NCBI GenBank assembly: GCA_001630475.1
Contig: KV419414.1
Span: forward strand, 373,664 to 437,663
Length of the DNA: 64,000 nucleotides
Direction of reading: 5' to 3'
DNA from: Sistotremastrum niveocremeum HHB9708
Taxonomy: Eukaryota > Basidiomycota > Agaricomycetes > Sistotremastrales > Sistotremastraceae
The notes below the pieces were generated by a model. The model ran no database searches. It was not told where the DNA came from and worked only from the letters and a program-made list of their open reading frames with translations. Below are positions 48,834 through 59,050 of the stretch, piece after piece (the first letter of the stretch is position 1; each line of letters begins with the position of its first letter). Both the position numbers and the translations under genes were made by a program.

Positions 48834-49116
48834 CACGTGCAGGACATGGCCCGTGCACGCTGCTGGGGTATATAAGGCTCTTGGGTGTGTACTGCAATTC
48901 TTCATACTTACCTTGATGGCATGTACCCCTTCACGTAATTGGGCATATGTGTTATGGAAACTCCGCATAGCACGGCGACCCTGTTCCATAGCGGAGGAGC
49001 TGTGACATGTATGGGGAAACCCCTCATGCACCGTCTCAATATTTTCCTGTGCAGGATTGGCCCCTCGGGCTAACCTGCCCTTTTTTTTTGGGACCTAAGT
49101 AGTCCTAACCCTAACC
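48834..49116 (-). repeat. Dispersed ~283-bp repeat with telomere-like end, copy 3
   Basis: Same orientation as copy 2. CACGTG at 48834-48839, then GTATATAAGGCTCTTGGG on the plus strand, the GC-rich core, a nine-T run and CCTAAGTAGTCCTAACCC near the far end. It differs from copy 1 by a handful of substitutions in the core (for example the codon-like GACA changed to AACA). Confidence 0.85.
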
Positions 49117-49403
49117 ATAAATTGTATCCAATCGATAGCTTTGAATATATTTCTTCGTTCCAATGATTTGTAAGCATGGTCTAGAGCGAGGTCACTGGCG
49201 AACTCTGGGATTAACTGCGCTCTGCCTTAGGTCGAAACGTTCATGAACCATGACATCTCTTGGATATCACGCTGAGGTACCACTACCCGGTCCTCGCCTT
49301 GATGCCTCGGCTTTGAATTCTAATGCTCAAGCATCATTGCTGAACCCGAGTGAAACCGGTGACTATCGTACCAGGCTACAGTCTGATGAAAACCATTTCG
49401 ACG

Positions 49404-49951
49404 TTAAAATATTCTCGCAAAGTACGAGGCGAGGCCCAAAATTACTAAAGCACGCAGACCCGTTTCAGTCGAAGCCATCCTACAGCTTCCATCAATCGGG
49501 GGCACTTCCGACCCACCGCCACCACCACTCCCACCAGAGCCCGACGACCCACTCAAAGTAATCGAAGGAACCGAATATCCCTCATTCTGGCATGTCTGCA
49601 ACATTTCTTCGAAAATGTTAGAGAACGATCGCAAGTGTTTTTATCATTCTCACGATTTAAACCTTGCTGCATGCTGTTCAATAGTGCGATGCCTCCGCCC
49701 GAAGCATCGTATTCGCACTGCATGCAGGATGCTTGGATTCCCAGCTGTTCGCTGGTACAGAAACAGGACCAACCGCACGATGGTGCGTCCACGGCTTCCG
49801 CACACGTTTGCGTACACTAAAAAGTGGTGGTGTTAGCTGGACTAGGCAGATGGACAACGAGAAGGTTTACCTCAGATGGCACAGGTCCCGACACACCCAT
49901 CTGTCGAGCGTTGAGCAAGATACCCATCTCGCCCGCCAGCGGGAGTTTCAT
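49404..49951 (-). CDS. CFEM-like cysteine-rich protein with likely GPI anchor
   Basis: Three exons (49951-49871, 49816-49663, 49606-49404) give 145 residues; introns GTAAAC..TTTTAG (54 nt) and GTTTAA..CTCTAAC..GAAG (56 nt) keep phase. The cysteines run PSECTQTC, then PSCGWSCFC, ASCMQC and QTCQNEG, an eight-cysteine pattern close to the CFEM domain of fungal surface proteins (spacing around the third to fifth cysteine, C-x2-C-x-C, differs slightly). After it comes a Ser/Gly spacer (SGSSGSGGSGGGGG) and a hydrophobic C-terminus (TGLRALVILGLASYF), as expected for a GPI-anchor signal. The weak point is the N-terminus: MKLPLAGEMGILLNARQMG is a poor signal peptide, so a further upstream exon may exist. 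Role in the cell wall or iron/haem capture is known for some CFEM proteins, but is not shown here. Confidence 0.6.
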
Positions 49952-51111
49952 CACCGGAAAAGAAGACACGACTCAAGAACCATCTATAAGCTCCAAGTAG
50001 AAGAATCCAGTAAGGCGATACTTGCGAGGTACGAAGAACACAAGATTCGAGATAATCATCGTTGAAATAGAAGGCGTTTAACTCGATCTTGCGAGCCAAG
50101 GAAACAGACCAATATATACGTGGAGGTCAGCTTGGCAGGGTACGTCCAGTACTACCACAGGTATTCGAGGGAGGTACAAGCAACAAATCGTCCGTCCGAT
50201 CTCCAGTCCGGATCGGCAGCGGCGATTCTCGCGTCCCTGACGCTCGAGCTCTTCATTGAAGAGGCAAGAGCTATGGCTCACGGATTTAGCACATTCATGT
50301 GATTGTATCAAACCAGACTTTCCGTGTCCTTCAGCTGGTAGTCCATCTAGACTCTCGAAAATGAAAGAAGAGGGCGGTTATCATCAGGAAATACCCCACG
50401 AGCTCCATAGCAGCTACATAGCGCTACATAGCCTCATAGCAATAAACGCAATGTCCCTTGATACCGAGCGCCATGAAGTCTGGATATGATATCCAGACTT
50501 GATTTCAGTTTCGGAGCGACGACTTGTGAGTATTTCATGAGCGCTAACTGTAGAGTGAATGACGTGGCTGACGGGATTTATAAGTCTGCAGGAATAGTGC
50601 TATGTCGAATAGAATAAGACATGGAATCTAACATGACAGCGAAAGAGCCAGGTAAAAAAAGGCCGTTTGATTGGTCGCCGAATTACTAAGGAACAGACAA
50701 TAGTGATTCATCCCGACGATCTTGATGTACACATATTATAGCTATGCAGGTACCGGTACGACAGTACAAGAACCGACGTCTAGAATCAAGTCTATAGCAG
50801 TTGAGTGGTGCTCCGGTATGAGACTTACTTAAATCCGAGCGTGCCTGACCTGCATCGTGTGTGCGAGAATTGTTGTGCTCGAGGCGTAGTATACTCTTAG
50901 CGTTTGGAACACCACAAAAAAGAGAAAAATGAGCATTCAGATTTGGAACGAGCTTGCAACCGTCCTCTTTGTATAAAACGAAGACTGTGTATTTGCTTGG
51001 ATCTCTTTGTATTTGTTTGGTTACTACCATATATAATCCAGTTTCCCTCCTCGCTTACCGTCAAACCATCTTTACCCGCCACATCATCCACGTCCAACTA
51101 CTTTCGAGAAG
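49952..51111. other. Intergenic region between CFEM-like gene and serine-rich gene C
   Basis: May hold the missing first exon of the CFEM-like gene (minus) and holds the TATA promoter of serine-rich gene C (plus). No other gene supported. Confidence 0.4.
51030..51036 (+). promoter_or_regulatory. TATA box of serine-rich family gene C
   Basis: TATATAA, 82 bp before the ATG at 51112. The sequence just upstream (TTGTATTTG.TTGG) is also similar to the promoter of gene A. Confidence 0.6.
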
Positions 51112-51868
51112 ATGTCACAACTCCTCAAAGACCTCCAACGCCAATACGCTGTCGCATCCGCCGAGTCATCGCGCTACGGGTGGGGTTTGCTTGGGAGTGA
51201 CGTTCGACAAAGGAACAAATCACTCCAGCTAAAACGTAGGCTTTCACTCGCGAGATGTCAACACCATGTCTGACGAGAAGTATCCAGGCCGGAAAGAAAT
51301 ACTGCTTAGCTCCATCGAGCGAGAGAAAGAAAGAATCGCGAAGGAGGACCTGTTGATGATAGCGGTCAGCGACGTAGACCTAGACGGATACGAAAGTGAT
51401 CGCAGCGCTTTCTCTTCATACTCCTCCTCTTCATCATCCGCATCGTCCTCTTCCTCCACATATCCCTCATCGCGCGACTCCTCCCCAGAGCCATACATCC
51501 CTACCTTCATCGTCAGATCAGCTGCCCGAAGTCCCCGCTCTCCCCAGTCCCAGAGGCGGAGCCCAACTGCCAGCTCACTCCGTTCGCGACGCGCACGGGC
51601 CAGCGAAGGGTCCAGCCTGGTAGCGCGGAGTTTTACTCTTTCGGGTATCTCGGCTGCCGGGAATCTAGATGAAGGCCTTATCGAGGCCTTCAATTCCCTG
51701 GGGTTGGAAGAACAGAGGAGTGTTCTTGACGAGGTTCCTGGCTTGGCCGATGCTCTAGATCGTATGAAGATCAGTGGTGCCGTGCGCGAAGAGGGCGAGC
51801 ACGATACCAAACGACGGGGAGGAAAAGTGCGACGCTCAGCAAGGCTCCGCTCCACCTCCCCATACTAG
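51112..51868 (+). CDS. Serine-rich family protein C (SRDSSPEP motif), unknown function
   Basis: Two exons, 51112-51184 and 51288-51868 in my preferred model (217 residues); a donor at 51197 is a possible alternative, both in phase 1. Exon 1 gives MSQLLKDLQRQYAVASAESS. After the junction a helix (GRKEILLSSIEREKERIAK) matches the one in gene A. Then VSDVDLDGYESDRSAFSSYS, a serine block, SRDSSPEPYIP, an arginine-rich linker, and the C-terminal module LDEGLIEAFNSLGLEEQRSV followed by PGLADALDRM. The tail ends RRSARLRSTSPY, close to gene A's. The 3' flank is also similar to gene A's, so A and C are the closest pair. An ATG at 51266 would give a one-exon protein lacking the head; I prefer two exons by comparison with A and B. 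Function unknown. Confidence 0.7.
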
Positions 51869-54800
51869 AACCGCCGTTGTTGCGTCTATCGACGCCACGT
51901 ATACCTGTGTTCCTTCTTATCTCGCTTTCATCTCTGTGTAGTGATAGTCAGCCGTAACATCTTTGTTTTGGCGTTGGTGTTCTCACTTTTCTTTCCTCGC
52001 TGTCGTAATTTCTTTATTGTCGTGGTTCTTTCTCTTTCTCGCTCTGTCCTGTGTCCCGCTTTCTGTACAAATGATATCTCTGCGCCGCGCCGCCCCCTGC
52101 TCGATCAATTAACGTGTGACAATGGAGAACGGACTTTCGCCAACGCACCGCCGGCTGGCGGAGTTGCATTACGATCGTCGTCAACGTCGCTGGCATCCCC
52201 CACGATATCAAGTACCCTCACGCGCTGAACGAGCATCCTACATATCCCTCCGATTAGAAACCATGCTTCGACAACTTAAGGACGGGGAAATGAACGCACG
52301 AAAAAACTGGCCGAAAATCCAGTGGTGGGCGCCTACAACCTGGACAGAAGCAGCGTTGAGGCTCTACATTGGACACCGGCACCTTCCTGCTGTCCTCTCC
52401 ACACTGCGATGAGCAATGACCTTCGATGGATCAAAGGAAGGCCACGACAATCTGGAGCGCGCTGCAGGGCAACAGATGTGGAGGATCGAGGTACGATGCC
52501 CATCTATCGTCTTTCAACACATCCAGATCCGCATCAGTGGTCGAGGACTCATATAGATGCACGCGATAAGTGCAGGTGTCAGGAACCACGCGCGTTAAGA
52601 ACCGCACAGGGTAATCGTCGAGTGTGTCTAGGGATCCAGAATCGCGTGAATCGCGGCTGAACGACACGACATCATTTCAGTGGTGGCCACTTATTGCCTG
52701 CCATGACTTGTCAGGACGATGCTGGTAGTGCGAAGATATATTGCAAACCATTACTCACCCGAATCGCACGACAACGCCGCAGGACCTGCGAGTGGATGCC
52801 ATCCGTTCGCAAAGGATCGTCGCTGAGAAGTGAAAGAGGAGGAATATGGGGCTGAGTATCATTGAAGCTCGATGATACTCAGCCCAGAATCAGAGCAAAG
52901 GATTGTCGTAAGTCCTCCGAGAGAAATCGAACCCAGTGCTGATGCCGCCGAATAGATATTTGCCTCGAGGCTGACGCTGATCAGACTTGAGTGAAAGACT
53001 TGTGCGGCTTCTCGTCGTATATGACGATCCATACATTGAACGAGGCACGTCAAGCACGGCAAAGATTGACGACCACCGCACGAAACATCCGCGGACCATG
53101 TCGACAATTTATACCCTCGACGGGACGTTCACGGATCATCATGAGGCCTTTGAGCATATGGTCACCACATGCTTATGTGCCCTCTTTCTGTTCCGCGATG
53201 TGGGGTTGCTTCTTCCACGAGGCTTTCTCTGAGGATGCCTATTGTCTGCAGCGAGTGCGCCACGCAAACTCCGGAAAGACAGCGCGAATAGGATACTCTT
53301 CGGAGCAGCATGCACATTCACAGCCGGGATAAGACTATCGATTTCAGCAACAATGGAGAGTCAGCGGTCACTCGGTCGTATTGTTCGTAAACTGGCCGAC
53401 CTTGGAGTTAAATACCCCAGATAGGAACAGCTACTTCCGCTGGCGACATGTAGGGTTTTGACGCGTCATCTGCTAGCGACAAATGGACGGCAATGGCTTG
53501 GACTGTGGGGTTTTCAGCTCGACTGACGGGGGAATCTTCCGAGCGTGGAATTATCTGTCAAAATATGCATCAGCGTCCGAAGACTTTAGACACTGTCAGA
53601 ATACGCACTGGGGCTTCCGCATCTATATCTGTCCATCCGGAACGTTTTCCAACTGCTTTCAAGCGTCCTTCGTAATGGAATGCAAAAACCTGTGTAGTGC
53701 GCTTTGGTCTCCGAGTTTGATGAACGCAAAGATCGAAGGCCCGATCCTGCTGTATTATGACTCTTCATGCCTGCTCATCTCAAAGCCTCCAATATCCCAA
53801 CAATCCGGTGCATTTCTATGGATCATCTCGACACTATGCTCGTTAGACGCCCGCAACTGGCAAAGCGAAAAACTCACTCGCTCGTCAATCTTTTCATCAC
53901 ATTCTTCACCAAGAGTTAATGAAATCTCTTGTAGATGTCGTCTATAGCAATAGTCTGATAGCACGGTGAGAGGAGAGAGCTAACCACCCAAAGTCATAGC
54001 GATGTCGCTTGGGTGTGTTTGTTGTATCTTGTTTGTATATGGTCAAAGCGTGTCAATAACCTGAATTCCAACAATTGGTTCTCGTCTATGTATGGTCACT
54101 ATCGCTTTGGTAAATCAGCGCTACATTTCTGTACAAGAGTTTCAGGTGAGTTGATTATCAAAATCCCAGGGAATTGTGCGGGTACACGCAAGATTAACCC
54201 AAAGAGTCAAAGACGGAGATCTAAAACAATGTCACGGAGTTATGGGAAATATTGTATGAAGAAATTGCTAGGTCAAGTTCCTCAGAATATATCCAAGTAC
54301 TCGTCATGGTACAACACACGCGGTGCGATTTCAATATCCTCACGGCTACTCGATGTATAGAATCTTGATAGCTCAGCCACCCACATTTTCCTAGATTTAA
54401 CTACTTCACTGACAAACACCCCAAATAATTTATTTTCCACTCCACGAAGTCCCCACAAAAAAAAATTGAAAGACAATTCAAACAGCCCCAACAGGTCGTG
54501 ATCAGAACGCTCGGGAACTGCCGTACAACTGCCGACGAGCGTGTTCTACCCACCGAGTCATTGTTGGAGTCACTTCAATCACCTCCATCATCGATTCAAC
54601 TACGGCGGAGGCTCTTCTCTCTGTGAGAGCATCTCCTTATTCGTGATCCTCCAGACAATTGGACCAGAATTACTGCGAAAGGCGTGCCTTGCGGTCGAAT
54701 GAAGCGCTTTGAAATTCAGAGATTCATTCTGCTGCTGGTCGATGGGACGATCCGTGATGGTTCTCCATCTCTGATACATCCTGAGCATCACAGAGAGGAC

Positions 54801-55467
54801 CATTTTATGAGCTACATATCGTTTAATGATCAGTTTAACATGAGGGAGCGCTCAGCGCTGCGTTTGATGTGAGTCTTTTCGGCGAAATATCCTACAATGT
54901 ACTCATGCTCTTGATGGCGCTCCTAGTCATATCTTTTCGCCTCGTAAAAGTCATTTCAATGAAGAGTCTCTTTGTTTGATATAGTCCCGCCGACTTAACT
55001 CAGTACATTCGGAACAAATACCATGAGTCTCGGAGTCCCGGATAACCTCGTGCTTGTGCATCCGAATCTTTGAAAGGCGGTCAGCGCAGCTCGTTGATGG
55101 CGCCCCATAGTTGTCCCATGGACCTCAGTACGAACATGTCTACCTCTTTCTGAGCTCTCTCAATACGCTGTTCCGGTCCTCTTGACTCGAGATTTCGGCT
55201 ATTGCACTCGACGTCTCTACTCGGACCGTGACTCAGATATAGCCGTGGTACAGCATGTCGCCAGTCAGGTTCACCCACCCAGCCTGCGTATCTCGGAATC
55301 ATCTCTCGAGATCTACAGCAACTCCTAACCCCGTAGACGCGTAACCGTGAGTCGTGAGTATGGACTGGCACCATTCAGGGTCGTTATAACTCCGAGTCTT
55401 TACCACTGATCGCAGCCGTGACTCCTTTCTCAAGGCACGTTTGGTGGATAGCCTTGTGAAGTACGTG
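51869..55467. other. Gene-poor region
   Basis: Begins with the 3' flank of gene C (52062-52166 similar to 14475-14580). A 154-codon plus-strand frame at 53483-53947 and a minus-strand frame at 53755-53964 (HLQEISLTLGEECDEKI...) may be decayed coding DNA, but I recognise neither and see no exon chain. Confidence 0.35.
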
Positions 55468-56215
55468 TGAGTTTCGTTCATGCATCGTTAGTTTTAGAAA
55501 ATAATCATGAATTTCTTTCGGGTAACAGAGTTAACTCGACTCAAGCGTTTCCGCATTCCGGATAATGATACAACGCTTGTTTGGTCCCACCACACCTTTC
55601 TCATGTGCTGAGAATAGGTATGTAGATGTCTGCGAAGTCTATGATCGGCCGATTAACGCCAGCTCAGGCGCGGTGCCCTTCGGCGGCATCTACAATCCTT
55701 CCGGACGAGTCATGCACTTATCACCCTGCATGACTTTGTGACACTTCATCGCCTTCGACTCTCAGGCTGCAAATTCACAACCAGCGTGTCCCTGAGATCG
55801 AACACCGGAGATATCTTCTCCGTTCAACTCCGTAGCTGATATGAAGTCATACACATCTTCCGAGCATTCTGAAAGAACACAGTCGTGGCTGCAAGGGTTC
55901 TCCGACTTAGCACAGTGTCCACATATACTACGATAGTTGATGAATGATGAGGATGTGAGTCTTCGTTCATGCATCGTTGAATTCAGAAAATAATTATGAA
56001 TTCGTGTTGAGTATCAGATTCATTCTGACTCACTCCTCTCCATGTTCAGGAGCCTACTGCGGTACAACTGTCTAATAGTTGGACCACGCCTCGTGCACAT
56101 ACAGCTATAGTTGAATAACCTGACAGCCCGAGTATGTTCGTCTTCAGCCAGTCCATGCACGCACCCCATGAACTGACCGATTGAACGCCAGCTCGGCAGT
56201 ACTGGCGATCCCTTC
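55468..56215. repeat. Two degenerate direct repeats, ~490-530 bp apart
   Basis: GTGAGTTTCGTTCATGCATC at 55468 recurs as GTGAGTCTTCGTTCATGCAT at 55955, each followed by an AGAAAATAAT.ATGAATT block. Further on, CCGATTAACGCCAGCTC (55649) recurs as CCGATTGAACGCCAGCTC (56178). The order is the same in both, so an old tandem duplication is likely. No coding content recognised. Confidence 0.6.
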
Positions 56216-59050
56216 AATCCCTTCAAACACATACGCGTCACATTCTTGTCGACCAATAGCATGAGCTCCCCTTCACCGTTCATGCCCTCAACTCGGGCTC
56301 TCAGGTTACGAAGTCACCGAAGTCACGTCCAGGTCCAGCGTCTCTCAGGATCCGCCAACTGAATTAAGTCCACAATTCAGTCCACTCACCGTACGATTTT
56401 GAAACTGGAGACGTAGTCCCATCGGAGACACGTCAGCCTTAGTATCAGGTTCATTGCGCCTGTCAAAGTCCACGTAACACATCTTGGCAACTGTGCATTT
56501 ACTGTGCCATCAATTTAGGACGTATACACAAGCCTCTCAACTCGCTTCAGCCAAGTCAACGCCACAGTATCAAGAGTGTCAAGCAGATCGGTATGCTCCC
56601 TATACGTAATCAAGACTTAGGGAGACTTAAGAGTCGGAAACATCAAAGTGAACGCGTATGCGCGGCATCTAAAGCTTCGATGGCCTCGGTGTGTGTCGCA
56701 TATGCATCGCTCGGCGCAGTCATACTATGCTCGGCTTCCCAGGTTTACCGCGCTGCATCTAACTATGACTAGGTATAGCATACACTCGGGTATCGTGTAC
56801 CCGCTGCTATCCGCAACTAACACGAAGGCTCCAAGAAAAAAAGGTAAGAAATTCACCGGTAAGTGTATACAGCGGAAATTGACATTCTATTTTCTAGATC
56901 GTTCTGGAACATTTGTCTTGCTGGTTATCGCTCAGGCTTTCAAGAGCTTGGAAGCGGTACATTACAGACTGCGGGACCTTCAAACGCCGTACGTGTATAG
57001 CAGATCCTCTTCACTTCGTGTTATGTATGCTGTAACACCAACGGTTACACACACCGTCTTACTCCGAGTCTCGGCGACTTGAATTTCGCACCCGCTCCAC
57101 TCCGGTAATCAACCAATCCCACCATGCCCGAGCCGCACACGGATGCGCCTCCATTTTATTATTTACTCACGAGCCACCATTTCAACTGATTCTGCTAACC
57201 TTCCAGAATATTCTACACGAATTTGTCCTATCCTCCAGTGCATCTCGAAGCATCCCGAAGTCGCTCCTCGATTCCAAAGCCTCCACCTGCTATACACATC
57301 TCCGATTCGGAACTCCGATTCATCCGATCGCCTCGGCCCCGAAGAAGCACCCTCCAGCCGCATTAGCAGAAGCCGAAAACGTAAGCTCAAAGAACTTAGA
57401 ACATGCTTATTCATCACCGATCACCGATCCCGCGCGCTTCTCTCCGTCATTCTTCGCTTACGATTTGCTTCTTTTCGGCCGGCTCCGAGATGCGGAAATC
57501 GAAATCGAGATGATGAAATGGGAATGGCCAAATGAGCGCGCCGCCGAGCGGTAGCACAATACCCCACCTATATGTCCTATATCGGGTAAGATCCTTCCAT
57601 GCAAACTTGCGTATACACTCATACAGAGCATTCGGATACGAGTTTTGCAGGTGGAGTCATTTCTGCTTTGTTAGTGACGTCATACTCACTTTACGAATGG
57701 CAGAATCTCGTTCCGTTCATCTCCAGCCTCCAATGCCCAGAGTATTCCAGACGATGAAAGTCGAAGACCCGGCCGTGTATGCGTTCTAGGAGGTTCTAGA
57801 TCCTTGCCGAGGGTACCGAGGGTAATGGATCATGAATGTGAGTTGAGTGCTTTGTGATGAATATGTTTGTAAGCGTTGATCGATTCGGATTTGGATAATC
57901 GTGAAAGAGAATGGGGAGAGGAGGATGAATATGGAAGTATGTGCGCGGGAATTTAGGGAGTATCAGGGAGTATCGGACGTGCTTCAGGTTCATGCATGCG
58001 TTCATTCGCTGGTCTCAGGGCTTAGAATGGGTTCATTGGCCAAGCTAATGGGTCTAATGGCTGAGGCCATATGCTATGTTGTATGCATGCATGAAGCCAT
58101 GAAGGGTTGAGGTACGATGTGCTACCGCGCGGCGTGTCAGCGTCAAATGTAAATGTCTTGGAAGTTGAAAGAACAAGATCCGTGCATTTCAGATCTGGCT
58201 TTGTGAGATACAATACATGCTACAATTCAGCTTCTCGAAGGAGGCACAATGACAACGTCGACGAATTTGAGCATTCCAGCTTTATTGTATCGAGGTAGTG
58301 GGACAACGACGATCGAGATCTCATATACCATATTAATTACAATTAGCAAATGCAATTGATGCACTGCACTGCATGAAGCTTGCTTTGTCTTCGAAATGCC
58401 TTGTCTGTCTTTCATTGATGATCACGTTGATTGATCTGCTATATCACAATGCTGGTCCCAATCAGTCGAACAACGCATCTCACATTATCGAAAAGCAGGT
58501 ACAATTTGAACGTTCGTGAATTGAAATTTGAGATTACAAGGCATTTATACTATTACTACGAGAATAATCAGAATATTCTCAAATCGAGAGGTAAAATGGA
58601 AGAAAGCAAGGATACACGTAGGGGGTTCGACATTGGAACAAGTAACTGAGACAGAAGGAGAAAGTGAAAGGCATAATATACGGAGAAGGGGAAAACTAAT
58701 CGCTACGTAAAAAGAGGTCGTGATTCGAGATCGTGATTGACAGACACTGAGACAGACAAGGCTATGGCATAAAGTAAGAAGTCCGAATGGATGAGTGTAA
58801 GGAGTAAATTATATGGGAAGGGGATGGGATTGGATGGTGGGTTGTACAGCTTGATGCGAGGATCGATGACGGTGAACAGACAGATTGTTAGATATCTATC
58901 GCCGAAATCGAATTGAGGTCAATCTCTGCACCAACGACGACGGAGGAAGGTGCGTGACTCACACAGATAAAGCTCAACCAGATCCCGTAAGAGTAAAAGA
59001 ACATAACATAACATAAGTCTCGTCTCGACGAATCGAGTCGAGTCGAGTCA
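56216..59050. other. Gene-poor region with a long ATG-less open frame
   Basis: A plus-strand frame from 57036 to 57554 has no stop for 172 codons and no ATG. Its end (SPSFFAYDLLLFGRLRDAEI, then MMKWEWPNERAAER) looks protein-like, so it may be a terminal exon, but upstream exons could not be placed. The part after ~57800 is the 3' flank of the homeodomain gene. Confidence 0.35.
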
